A DNA stretch of 64,000 bases from NCBI GenBank assembly GCA_001695595.3, contig MBPM02000002.1, positions 2,695,117 through 2,759,116 of the forward strand, in the 5' to 3' direction. Positions 41,875-51,911 of the stretch are shown piece by piece. The stretch comes from Plasmopara viticola. Lineage: Eukaryota; Oomycota; Peronosporomycetes; Peronosporales; Peronosporaceae. How positions within the stretch are numbered: the first letter of the stretch is position 1; each line of letters opens with the position of its first letter. The position numbers and the translations under genes were made by a program. The notes beneath the pieces are model-generated. The model saw only the letters and a program-made list of their open reading frames with translations, searched no databases and was not told where the DNA came from.

Positions 41875-43002
41875 ATGGTGACGCTGTTCAGCGCGCTCGT
41901 TGGAGTGAAGGGAAACCCATTCCCCGTGAAGATCGATGCGAGCGATCTTGTGGGAGACTTGAAGAAGAAGATCAAGGAGGAGAAGAAGAAGACAATCACA
42001 TGCGATCCGGATGAACTGGAGCTGTTCCTCGCCAAGAAGGGCGACGCGTGGTTGACCCAAAAGCAGGTGGACGAAGGAATCAGTGACACGAGTGATTTCA
42101 AGCCATTGAAGGTTGTGGCAGCCCCACTCCAGTTGGTCGGCTTGTCGGAGAAAGACGTTGCGTTCGAACTCACGATGGAGGATATCGAGACTATGAACAC
42201 CCCTGTTCACGTGTTGGTGGTGGTTCCAACCGAAGAGGACACTGTCTCTCCTTTAGCAGCAATTGCTACCACGTTGTTCCAACACACGTTCCTTTACGTT
42301 TCCAGTACAACGGCTACGAGAACTCAAAAGCTGAAGAAGCAATTGGTGAGGGACTACAAATGTGATTGTGGGAAAAACCAGAACGGCGACTCGATGCTTC
42401 TTTGCATGGTGATGAATATCGGTCTACCGAGCCCTGTTGTGATTGCATCTCATATTTTCCGACGAGAACACGATCGCCTCAAAGGTGATTTTGTGCAAAT
42501 CGAGGATATTGACGATGTGAGAAACGGATTGCTGTTATTCAAACCGATCGAAAGCGCCTTCGATGACCTCGATATTGCGTTTCTTGTCGACAAGCAAGAT
42601 CAGTTCATTTTAAAGATTTTCAATCCAATGATCAAGACGCAGCTGCTCGTGGACAGCTTGACTCAACAGCAGTGGGATGTACTTGGAGGTGGATCCGTAC
42701 CAGCACATTGGAGGACAAGCACAAGTCCCATCTACGCTTCAAATGCGCCGCAGTTCAATGTGCTCACAACATTTGGCGAGTTGGATGGTAGGACACTTCG
42801 TTTTCCAAGCGGGTCAACACTACGTCCTTTCAGGCGCTGTTTGTACCATCAAGCTCAGTTGGCCAGAGCAAAGGCGATTATTAAAGGATGGGTGTCGAAA
42901 GATTATGACTTCGATGACTTCTCGTCAGAAGGATTCACACTGGAAGAAAAGATGAAATTGTTGTTTACTTCCAGTTTGAACATTGCTGGAAATCCGTTAT
43001 AG
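41875..43002 (+). CDS. Crinkler (CRN) effector with HNH-nuclease C-terminus, copy 3
   Basis: 375 aa from ATG 41875, almost identical to copy 2. It has the canonical LFLAKKGD (copy 2 has LFLARKGD) and Gln-Gln-Gln instead of Gln-His-Gln before WDVLGGG. Domain order is the same: ubiquitin-like N-terminus, LFLAK, DWL-like region, HVLVVVP, HNH_2-like nuclease. It retains its own upstream module. Confidence 0.92.
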   Translation: MVTLFSALVGVKGNPFPVKIDASDLVGDLKKKIKEEKKKTITCDPDELELFLAKKGDAWLTQKQVDEGISDTSDFKPLKVVAAPLQLVGLSEKDVAFELTMEDIETMNTPVHVLVVVPTEEDTVSPLAAIATTLFQHTFLYVSSTTATRTQKLKKQLVRDYKCDCGKNQNGDSMLLCMVMNIGLPSPVVIASHIFRREHDRLKGDFVQIEDIDDVRNGLLLFKPIESAFDDLDIAFLVDKQDQFILKIFNPMIKTQLLVDSLTQQQWDVLGGGSVPAHWRTSTSPIYASNAPQFNVLTTFGELDGRTLRFPSGSTLRPFRRCLYHQAQLARAKAIIKGWVSKDYDFDDFSSEGFTLEEKMKLLFTSSLNIAGNPL

Positions 43003-43040
43003 CGAATTGAATTACATTATCGTGGACGGTGATATAACTG

Positions 43041-43223
43041 TTGCTTGCTAGGCCGATCTCATTAGAACACGTGTGGTTGGATAATAACGGCTGTGAAGCT
43101 GTGACGCTCGATGAACATAAACACCCGGGAAGCTGTTTGCACATAAATCCGTTGGCGTGGATTAAGAACATGAAGAACTTTGAACTAAATGAAGGGATAA
43201 TCCACGTATTGCTGGTGATCTAA
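43041..43223 (+). pseudogene. CRN N-terminal fragment downstream of copy 3
   Basis: Identical to 40163-40345: a 60-codon CRN N-terminal remnant ending at the HVLLVI position. Confidence 0.7.
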
Positions 43224-43784
43224 CTAATATGTGTTATTTTATCGCTATTGTCTCCATCGTCGTCTTTTCATCTTATCTACATAAGCAGAAAACAAACGTT
43301 TTTTGCGTGTTTTGCGTATTATATAGTTTTAAAGTACTCTGTCTGAAGGCTAATTTGCTTTAGATACTTAGGCTCGTGGGATTATGACTTTGAGAAGTTT
43401 GAAAACCCTTAATTCGTCATTAGCCATGCCGAAGCTCAAAGTCCCGCCGGTGCGCGTGGCGACGCCAGAAATTAGGCTACACTGTGGCCCCACGGGGCTC
43501 AATGAGGCTGTCTTGTCATTAGACTTTCTACGACCAAACAATAAAAACGCAACGACATCTGACAAGCCACTATTGGCCACGGGAGGTGCCGACAAGGAGA
43601 TCAAGTTGTGGCGCGTGGGTGAGATGGAGGACATCACGGCCAAAAGCGGCGTAGCGCTTGAGTTCATTTTCAGTCTCTCGGGGCACGATCGTAGCGTTAA
43701 TTGTGTGCGATTTTCACCCAATGGTGTGTACTTGGCGTCCGCCAGTGACGACACGTCGATCATTCTTTGGACCAAACCCAAGAC

Positions 43785-46700
43785 AATTGAAGATGTTACT
43801 TGGGCACTAGTTGGCAAATTGCAAAAGTGAATATATTTATAAGTGCTAATTTTAAGTAGTCACCAACTGATTGCAGATACCGGTACTTACCGATATGTAG
43901 TTGCTGGTCGAGGCGTCGATTCTCCAACACTCCCACTCGCCTCGTCAGCACTTGGCGACTTGATGCCCAACTTGTTCCGGAGATTTTGAAACTGCACAGC
44001 GCTGATTGGCTTGGTCATCATGTCGGCCATCATGTCGTTTGTTGAGCAATACTGCAACACCACTTGGCCATCTTCTACCTTTTCACGAACAAAATGATAA
44101 CGAATGTCGATGTGCTTGGTGCGCTTGTGAAATTCCGGGTTCTTGGCCAATGCAATGGAGCCCTGATTGTCCTCGTAAACTGTAACCGCTTCATCAGTTG
44201 TCAACTCACCCAATTCGCACAAGAAAGCCTTTAGCCATATAGCCTCTTGTGTTGCCTCCGACAACGCCATGTATTCAGCTTCAGTAGATGACAGCGCCAC
44301 CGTACGTTGCTTCTTGCTTCTCCAGCTGATGCATCCGCCGTTCATCATAAACGCATAGCCGCTCGTGCTTCTTCTTGTTGCAATATCTCCAGCCCAATCT
44401 GCATCCGTGAAACCTCGAAGTCCATCATCGCAGCCCGGTTGGAATTCAATACCATGTGTCCTTGTCCCTTGAATGTACCTGAAGACCCGCTTGAGTGCTT
44501 GCCAATGAGTAGGACATGGATCTGCCGCAAATTGGCTGAGTACTCCCACTGCTGCCGCGAGGTCTGGTCGAGTACATACCATGAGATACATGACGCACCC
44601 TACTGCATTTCGATAGGGGACTCCAGCCATGGTCACGTCGTGTTTACAACCGTCTTCACACATATTCTTTGTCAGTTTGAGGCCCGGATCTTGAGGTGTC
44701 TTGACCGGGTTACTGGCATCCATCTTAAAATTGTGCAAAATGTCACTTGCAAACTTATTCTGTCGCATCGAAATAACTCCACTTGTCTTGTCTTGCTCAA
44801 TTTCAATTCCGAGGAAAAACTTGAGCTGGCCCATATCAGTCATCTCGAATCGATTACTTAATGCTTGCTTGGTATCTTGTAGAATCTTGACACTGCTGCT
44901 TGCGAGCACTAAATCATCAACGTAAAGAGCCACAAAGATCATGGCTTGGTCGTTTCGCATCAAGTAAATGCAGTGGTCTGACTCACACTTCTTGAACCCA
45001 AGCTTAAGCATGAACTCGTCGATGGTCTTGTTCCACATGCGAGGTGACTGTTTCAGGCCGTATAGTGACCGCTTGAGCTTGCAAACAAAATTCGGGTGCT
45101 CTTGATTCACAAAGCCGTCCGGTTGCTCCATGTATATGTCTTCATCCAACGGTCCGTTAAGGAACGCTGTCTTGACGTCCATTTGATGCAGTGTAAGGCT
45201 GTATTTGGCAGCAAGACTAAACAGGATCCGAATTGATGTGAGCTTCGCCACCGGTGCAAACGTTTCATCATAGTCAATGCCGTACTTCTGTGAGAAGCCT
45301 TTAGCAACAAGACGAGCCTTAAACCTTTCAACTTCCCCGTCTTGATTCTCTTTCACGCGAAAAACCCATCTGCATCCAATCGCCTTGCGTCCTTTTGGCA
45401 ATGGCACAATCTCCCAAGTTTGATTTTTATGCAGGGACTTAACCTCTGAGTCACAGGCTTCCTTCCACTTTACAGCGTCACTAGATTCCATAGCCGACTT
45501 GAATGAAGTCGGCATTTCTCCCACTGAATCCATGACGTAGGCCGCCTCAACATTGAAGCAGTCTTGTGCTGCTGCCGACATCTCTTTAAGTCCACGACCT
45601 TTGCTGAAGATTGTATGCCGCTTAATTCTTGGAATTTCTGTTGCTTTCTCGAGCGATTCATTTCGTTGGTGACGTTTCCTGCCCACCTCAATGTCAACAT
45701 CGGAAGAAGTTGCCTCTTCTTCTTGTGATTCTTCATCAGTTTCTTCGACATCTTCGATGACAACCTCTTCATTGCAGTGATCACGCTTCACAGTATCAAA
45801 GACCATTTCCATAAACCTGGCATCGCGACTGACTAGCACACGACGGGTTTGTAGTTCCTCAAAACGATACGCCTTTTCATGCTCGGAATAACCGATAAAG
45901 CGGCAGCGTACCGACCTTGCATCAAGTTTGGTGCGCTTTTCTTTGGGAACCGTGACAAATGCGTGGCAACCAAACACCTTAAGGTTTGCCAGCAATGGCT
46001 TTTTACCGGTCCAAATTTGGTGAGGTGACTTGTCGTGAGAAACAGCGCGTGTAGGACAACGATTTCGTAGGAATGCAGCGGTCATAACTGCTTCGCCCCA
46101 GTAAATTTTTGGTAATCCAGCGTGTTCCATCATGCACCTCGCGCACTCAACCAACGTTCGGTTCATGCGCTCAGCCACTCCATTCAGCTGTGGTGTGTAC
46201 GGCGGGGTGAACTTTTGAGCGATTCCCCGGTCACTGCAAAACTTGGCCATTCTGTGCGATGTATATTCTCCACCATTGTCACTGCGAAGCGACTTTACTC
46301 GATATCCGGTTTGCGTTTCAGCAAGCGCGACATATTCAGCAAACTTGGTAAAAACTTCGGATTTGTTGCGCAGCAAGTATACCGTGCAAAAGTGTGATTT
46401 GTCATCAATAAATGTGACGAAATATCGCTTTCCACTAAAAGTAGGCGTCCGCATAGGGCCACAAACATCACTGTGGATGACCTCCAGCACTTGTTTCGCA
46501 CGGTTAGGTGATGACTTGATGTAGCTTGTACGCGTTTGTTTGCCAAGCGAACATCCGTCACACGCCTCCCACTGCTTAACAGACGCAATGTCAATACCAG
46601 TTCCATAGTTTTTCTTAACAATGGCATCCAATCCACTTAAGCCAATGTGACCAAGTCGAAGGTGCCAGAGGTACGAATTGGTGTCCCCATGGCATCCCAT

Positions 46701-48151
46701 CGAAGTTGTCACATTTGCCGCCTCAGCTGGAATTGGTGTCATGCAGAGCTTGAACAAACCCTTTCCTTCGCGAGCACCAAGCTGCCATCGCAAACCTTTT
46801 GCATTTGCAAAGCAACCATCTCGCTCAAAGGTAACTGGTCCGACATCCTTCGTAAAACGGCCCACTGAAAACAAATTTCGCAGTAGTTTCGGAATGTGCC
46901 ACACACGTGTAAGTACACCTTTCTTGATTCCACGTGGTGTTTGCATTGACATAACTATGTCACCCGTTCCAACCGCTTGAACAATACCGTCATCAGCGAG
47001 GTGTACGTCCACCGGAGACATGACCTTGTAGTTGATCATGTACTCTTTCGAGTGCGTCATATGCTGAGTTGCACCCGAGTCTACCAGCCAAACACTGCTT
47101 GACTTGGTAGCACTTGTGTCACCACCCACCGAAAATAGAAAGTCGCTAGAAACATCTTCAACTTGTGCGACATTCGCACGCTGTGGCCTTTGCCGCTCCG
47201 CATTATCACGAATTCGCGCGGAACACTTGGCAATCCAATGACCTTGTTCCCCACAGTAATGGCAAGATCCACTTGTCTTCGCCTGCACAAGACGTCCTTT
47301 GCGCTTGTTGTTATCATTAGCCATGAACGCTTGCCCTTGGTTGTGCGCGGCTCCATCGATGCCGCCACCCTGTTCCTTGCGCTTCATGTCTTCATGTAGT
47401 ACCCGAGACGTCACGAGATCCCACGTCAACGAATCAGCACGTGACTCCAGTGCCGTGATGAGAAATTGGTACGATTCACTCAAACTGCTCAGAAGCGTGA
47501 TAACCAAGTCGTCCTCGCTAACCGGAGCCCCGATCGCATCAAGCTGCTCCGCTAGTGTCTTCAACTTGTTAATGTGCTGAAGCACATCATCACCTTCATC
47601 CATTGTTGCTGTCAGGAAACGTCGACGAAGGAAGAGTCGATTGGCGAGGCTCTTCTTCTCGAAATGTCCTTCGAGTCTTGACCATGCATCATGCGCGCCA
47701 GTCGCAGAACGAACCAGTGGCAGCTGCGAATCTTCCATCGCGAGACAGATGATCGCAAGCGCCTTGCGTGACTTCCTCTTATAGGTTCCTTGGTCCAGCG
47801 AAGTGACGCACTGCTCCAACTTAATCTCGCCACTTGCCACGTCCCACAGATCTTTCTCCTCCAACACCATCTGCATCTTGAATTTCCAGTTGTGGAAGTT
47901 GGTGCCGTCGAACTTGTTAATCCGGCTTGGCGTAGACGCGTCCATGGTGGCGAAGGCAGAGTCAGGGGGTGGGAAGGCAGAGTCGGCGGGGCTTGGGCTC
48001 ATAACCAATTGAAGATGTTACTTGGGCACTAGTTGGCAAATTGCAAAAGTGAATATATTTATAAGTGCTAATTTTAAGTAGTCACCAACTGATTGCAGAT
48101 ACCGGTACTTACCGATATGTAGTTGCTGGTCGAGGCGTCGATTCTCCAACA
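43785..48151 (-). mobile_element. Intact young Ty1/copia retrotransposon
   Basis: 4,367 bp with LTRs of 145 bp at 43785-43929 and 48007-48151 that I find identical base for base, flanked by AAGAC (43780-43784 and 48152-48156). On the minus strand each LTR starts TGTTGGAGAATCG. The primer-binding site GGTTATGAGCCC directly follows the 5' LTR and complements the initiator-tRNA-Met anticodon arm. A purine tract GAGTGGGAG precedes the 3' LTR. Identical LTRs plus an uninterrupted polyprotein indicate a very recent, probably still active element. The LTR lacks the B-box-like segment of the related element at 59.4 kb. Confidence 0.97.
43887..48002 (-). CDS. Copia Gag-Pol polyprotein, intact
   Basis: About 1371 aa from the ATG at 48002; that ATG lies inside the primer-binding site. 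Order of parts: Gag ([34 protein letters not shown]) and a CCHC knuckle [14 protein letters not shown] near 245. Next is the aspartic protease [14 protein letters not shown] near 305, the GAG-pre-integrase [10 protein letters not shown], and the integrase with HSDVCGPM (about 515), [10 protein letters not shown] and the DDE glutamate region. The reverse transcriptase follows ([29 protein letters not shown] about 1028), then RNase H ([21 protein letters not shown]). The frame ends inside the 3' LTR (stop 43887-43889). No frameshift separates gag and pol. Confidence 0.97.
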   Translation of the reverse strand: MSPSPADSAFPPPDSAFATMDASTPSRINKFDGTNFHNWKFKMQMVLEEKDLWDVASGEIKLEQCVTSLDQGTYKRKSRKALAIICLAMEDSQLPLVRSATGAHDAWSRLEGHFEKKSLANRLFLRRRFLTATMDEGDDVLQHINKLKTLAEQLDAIGAPVSEDDLVITLLSSLSESYQFLITALESRADSLTWDLVTSRVLHEDMKRKEQGGGIDGAAHNQGQAFMANDNNKRKGRLVQAKTSGSCHYCGEQGHWIAKCSARIRDNAERQRPQRANVAQVEDVSSDFLFSVGGDTSATKSSSVWLVDSGATQHMTHSKEYMINYKVMSPVDVHLADDGIVQAVGTGDIVMSMQTPRGIKKGVLTRVWHIPKLLRNLFSVGRFTKDVGPVTFERDGCFANAKGLRWQLGAREGKGLFKLCMTPIPAEAANVTTSMGCHGDTNSYLWHLRLGHIGLSGLDAIVKKNYGTGIDIASVKQWEACDGCSLGKQTRTSYIKSSPNRAKQVLEVIHSDVCGPMRTPTFSGKRYFVTFIDDKSHFCTVYLLRNKSEVFTKFAEYVALAETQTGYRVKSLRSDNGGEYTSHRMAKFCSDRGIAQKFTPPYTPQLNGVAERMNRTLVECARCMMEHAGLPKIYWGEAVMTAAFLRNRCPTRAVSHDKSPHQIWTGKKPLLANLKVFGCHAFVTVPKEKRTKLDARSVRCRFIGYSEHEKAYRFEELQTRRVLVSRDARFMEMVFDTVKRDHCNEEVVIEDVEETDEESQEEEATSSDVDIEVGRKRHQRNESLEKATEIPRIKRHTIFSKGRGLKEMSAAAQDCFNVEAAYVMDSVGEMPTSFKSAMESSDAVKWKEACDSEVKSLHKNQTWEIVPLPKGRKAIGCRWVFRVKENQDGEVERFKARLVAKGFSQKYGIDYDETFAPVAKLTSIRILFSLAAKYSLTLHQMDVKTAFLNGPLDEDIYMEQPDGFVNQEHPNFVCKLKRSLYGLKQSPRMWNKTIDEFMLKLGFKKCESDHCIYLMRNDQAMIFVALYVDDLVLASSSVKILQDTKQALSNRFEMTDMGQLKFFLGIEIEQDKTSGVISMRQNKFASDILHNFKMDASNPVKTPQDPGLKLTKNMCEDGCKHDVTMAGVPYRNAVGCVMYLMVCTRPDLAAAVGVLSQFAADPCPTHWQALKRVFRYIQGTRTHGIEFQPGCDDGLRGFTDADWAGDIATRRSTSGYAFMMNGGCISWRSKKQRTVALSSTEAEYMALSEATQEAIWLKAFLCELGELTTDEAVTVYEDNQGSIALAKNPEFHKRTKHIDIRYHFVREKVEDGQVVLQYCSTNDMMADMMTKPISAVQFQNLRNKLGIKSPSADEASGSVGESTPRPATTYR

Positions 48152-49887
48152 AAGACAGCGGGCGATGGCTGGCGCTGGGACCAGATTTCGTCGCTCAGTG
48201 ACGTTGGGCGCACCATCTTGTCTTTAGGTCACAAAGGCGACATAACTGACCTATCGTGGTCACCTGACTCGGCTTTCCTTGCTTCCTCGTCGGTCGACAA
48301 TCGTTGTGTCATATGGGACGTCGAAAAGGGCGACGTCGCTGAGCGACGCAAGGACCACACGCAATACGTGCAGGGCGTCGCTTGGGATCCACTTAACGAA
48401 TTTATTGTTACCGAAGGAAATGATCGCTCCTGCAAAGTTTACGCGCTCAGTGGCTTTGGAGCAGCAACGCGGCCGAATGGGAAGAAGAAGGGACGCAAAT
48501 TTATGTGTATTCAGACGTTAAAGACTCGTGAATTTCCTTTGCTGCCCAGCAAACCAAACTTGTCAGCGATAACAACCGAGAACGACAAGGTGGACGAGGA
48601 TAACACCCAGAACGAAGCTGTCGGAGCGACTTTGGGGAATGCAACCACGAAAGCTTTAGCTCCGCCGAAACATCGAATGTTTCTAGACGATACGTGTCCA
48701 GCGTTTGCACGACGACCTGCTTGGACACCTGATGGAAACTACTTTCTGACACCAACTGGGACTTTTTGCGCTAACAAGTCGGCGTCCCCTGTAAACACAG
48801 TGTACGCTTACTCACGTGGAAATCTAAGCCAGCCAACACTCCACTTACCTGGACAGGAAAAGGCTTCACTGGCCGTTCGCTGTAGCCCTGTAATGTACAA
48901 ATTACGTCGCCAAGGTGAAACCTCTCCAGTGTCTAATTTTTTTCAAACAGAATTACGCTCCGTCTTTGCTGTGATCACACTCGACGCTGTCACCATCTAC
49001 GACACTCAGGTACATTTTACTATTTCACATCTGTTTCGTGGTTGCGCTAGCTGACCAGAGTTTACGGTTGCTGTAACAGCAAGCTCACCCAATTAGCATG
49101 ATAAAGGATCTGCACTATGCAGACTTGACTGACGCTTCGTGGACTGCAGACGGACAGACACTGAGTATTTCGTCAGCGGATGGCTACATTTCGTTCATTC
49201 ACTTTGAAGAGGGTTTCTTTGGGACGAGCGTACGTTACGAAGGTGAGCTTCAAACGTTCATTTGTTATTGCCCTAGTAGTACGCGATAATGACCTGGTTT
49301 GTGTCGTTTGTACGCAGATCAAATTGCTTTGAACGAAGCCAAGATGCGTCGAATGTTTGCGACACCCAAGAAGGCGCGTAAGAAAGCGAAAAGTCAAGCC
49401 CAGTCTCAAGTGGCTTTAAAAGAGCAAACTCCGACCAAGAACGCCATCGGCAAGCAAAATTTGCAGCCTTCGGATTCTAATAAGGATACGGGTAAAGCTT
49501 CGAAAGGCAGCACTGCAGCCAATCCTGTTAATGTACTCGTAGTAAGAAAAAAGCGCAAGCTCTCCTCGACATCGGTCCAACCTGCTGTCACTTCGCTGTC
49601 ACCTTCCATTGGGTCACGCGCTTCCACGAGTCCGTTAGCATTTACAACACCAGCGTCTCGTGCTCCAGCACCTCGCTCTTCTAGTGCAGAGGGCCCAATC
49701 ACAAGTCATTTTTCTGTGGATCCTCAGACTGGGAGTCAAGTATCTAGGACCCCTGCCGGTACCTTTGATGACCCTCTTGATATTTAAACAATATAGCTAG
49801 TCAACTCTAAAAGGTCTATAGAAGGTTTACGATACATAGAGGTCCTACTCCACTTTGCTTGCGTCAGTTGCTATGCAAACGCTCAGA

Positions 49888-50430
49888 TCACAGCAACCCC
49901 TTCTCCATGCCTGGTAGCTCAAATGCCTTAATTGACTTAAATACAAGAAAGTAGCCGTACGCAGAGCTTAATGCACCAAGAAAGAGAATGTTGATCCAGT
50001 GCAGCATCGAGTGGTTCTCGGGGGATGCAACTTGCGCTCGAAGTAGTACCAGCGCTTGTAGCAAAAAGCAGATACAATACGCTTGGCAGAATGTACGACG
50101 AACGATTCCATCGCTCACGAGCCGTGTACGCCACACCATCCATCCTTGTGCCAGAGTCAACGCACCTATAGACAAGAGCAAGTTACACAGCTAGTAAAAG
50201 AGTGAGTGTCGTACTAGCAAGAGGTGTAAACTAAGAGCAGCAAGAAATGTACGATTGGTAACCTCACCGTAGAGTCGCACAAACTCATGAGCCATGTGCG
50301 TATGACCAGCATCGCCAAGCAATGGTGCGAGAAGTGAGTGCGGCGTGAAAAAGCACAAAGCCCCCGTTAAGACTGCAATAACCATGTGCACTGCGAACAA
50401 TCGGTCAAGCTCACGCCGCACGGACGCCAT
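49888..50430 (-). CDS. Four-helix membrane protein, arm B copy
   Basis: complement(join(49888-50165, 50268-50430)), 146 aa, same intron position and phase as arm A. Differences are few (LVSDGIVRR for LVSDAIVRR, LGALSSAYG for LCALSCAYG), none removing a hydrophobic segment. It lies head-to-head with p24 (55 bp) and about 100 bp from the convergent CAF1B end. Confidence 0.75.
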
Positions 50431-50485
50431 CTTATTGAATTTATAGTTTTTGTAGCCTTTGTGTAGGGTACACTACAGTCACAAA

Positions 50486-51288
50486 ATGAAGACACTGATG
50501 TGGGTACTTGGGCTGGCGTCCGCTCTGTTGCCGTGGGTCGCGGCCATGCACGTGATTATCTCGTCTCGTGCTTCGGAATGTTTTTACGTAGAGGGCGAAA
50601 GCTACAAACACGGCATTTCGCTTACATTTGAAGTGTTAAGGGGCGTCGCGGACGAGCTGGAGACGGAACTTCGGGACGGCAAGGATCAAGTTGTATACAC
50701 GCACAAGGGCGCCGTGGGAAGGTACGTAAGCCCGATTGGACACGGTGGTATGCACTCGGTGTGCTTTAAGAATGATCGCTCCTCTGTGGGGGACGTATTC
50801 ATTGGCTTCTCTTTTCATGCCGATGACCCGAATCACGAAGTGCTGTCGAATGCAGACGCGACGAAAATCAGTTAGTGGTACATCTGAGTCGAACACGTTC
50901 CCTAAGTGAACTAAGTATTTTTTATCTGTTGCAATGAACTCAAAGAGCACGTAGTGGGGCTGGAGGATCTCGTCTACGAATTAAGCGTAAATCTCGACAC
51001 GGTCAGAGATTCTCAAGCGTATATGAAAGCACTAACGAATTACCAAGACCAGCGTACGTTTTAAGTGTCTTCGTCAGCTCGCACATCCTAAATCAACGAA
51101 GAGGGCGATAAATCTCTAAAATTACTGGAAATCTGACCCGATGTATCTTTTTTTGCTTTGTAGTGATCACAAGCACCCACGACCAGATCATGTGGTGGAC
51201 ACTTGCCGAAATGGTAGTGCTGACGGCCGTTTCAGTCGCGCAGATTTCATATCTGCGGCAAACGCTTGAGGTGCGGCGCATTTTGTGA
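50486..51288 (+). CDS. emp24/gp25L/p24 (TMED) cargo receptor, arm B copy
   Basis: Exons 50486-50870, 50946-51053 and 51164-51288 give 205 aa with matching phases. Signal peptide, GOLD domain with two Cys (SECFYV, HSVCFK), coiled-coil region, one transmembrane helix and short tail LEVRRIL, as in arm A. NYQDQ here replaces NYQLQ in arm A. An upstream in-frame start exists at 50459 only through a non-ATG codon; ATG 50486 directly precedes the signal peptide. Confidence 0.9.
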
Positions 51289-51911
51289 GACAGGGGTTCG
51301 AGGCCATACTTGCTGGTCAAAAGTAATGGGCCGATCGAATTTAAAGAGACAATTGATTTGCACCCGCTTGTAACGTAACGTGCCAAATTAAGAAAAAGAG
51401 CTTATTGTTGATCGCCAGCCGTTATGCGAGTTGTTTTGCCTCGATACCATTTGAACAACGAGATACGTTTGGCTCAACGAGCACATATACTGCAGAGTCT
51501 TGATTCTTAACCGCGACAATAAATTATTTTGTAGAAGGTATGCTAAGAAATATATACAGATTCGAGAAGAATGTCGCGAAATCTTGACGTTTTTTTTTTC
51601 ATTATAACCTAGGCGTCCATTTACTGTCCAGCAATTTCAGTATCTTCCGCAGTTTTTAAGCACACGAGCACAAAGAATATCATCAGACATTTGTAGATAC
51701 TATACTATAGTCAAGAGGAGAATTGCTTAAAACATAACATTACCGTCGATTCGATCAAGTGTTGATTGCACAATGAAAAATAAGGTATTTTAATTGCTAA
51801 TAGCTTAGTTTATGCACTTCAGAGTGCGACAAAAGATGGAGTCTATACATACTTGAGTTTTGCTTGATTGGGACACGCAGTGTTATCTCTTGCGGTATCT
51901 TTTGTATGAAC

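Larger units (their letters stand above)
40757..43634. repeat. Tandem duplication, second unit (2,878 bp)
   Basis: Direct copy of 37879-40756. The right boundary is where CAF1B continues uninterrupted (GAGGACATC followed by ACGGCC). Coding differences seen: Leu to Ser in the protease, Ile to Thr in the winged-helix protein, Arg to Lys in LFLAR/LFLAK, His to Gln in the HNH region. Confidence 0.97.
43426..49787 (+). pseudogene. CHAF1B: CAF1B-like (chromatin assembly factor 1 p60) gene split by a copia element
   Basis: CAF-1 p60 is a WD40 histone chaperone subunit that deposits H3-H4 behind replication forks. Without the insertion the exons are 43426-43784 plus 48157-49009, 49080-49242 and 49318-49787 (GT-AG introns of 70 and 75 nt), giving 614 aa in phase. 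WD40 signatures: LLATGGADKEIKLWRV, VYLASASDDTSIILW, FLASSSVDNRCVIWDV and YDTQ-QAHPI; SSADGYISFIHFEEG is a p60 hallmark. The C-terminus is Lys/Ser/Pro-rich and low complexity. The copia at 43785-48151 lies in exon 1 between Lys-Thr codons with target duplication AAGAC. In this allele translation would read 15 LTR-encoded codons and stop at 43830 (134 aa). An insertion-free allele may exist. Confidence 0.93.

Noticed and set aside
37879..43634. CRISPR-like or satellite array
   Set aside because: There are only two long unique units with genes; no short repeats with spacers were seen anywhere in the window.
43785..43830. Extra C-terminal residues of the CAF1B 5' ORF as a real exon end
   Set aside because: These codons are LTR sequence; the same 145 bp flank the copia element on both sides and removing it restores the WD40 frame.
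48065..48156. ATG at 48065 as an alternative CAF1B start
   Set aside because: It lies in the LTR and its first ~30 codons are retrotransposon sequence.
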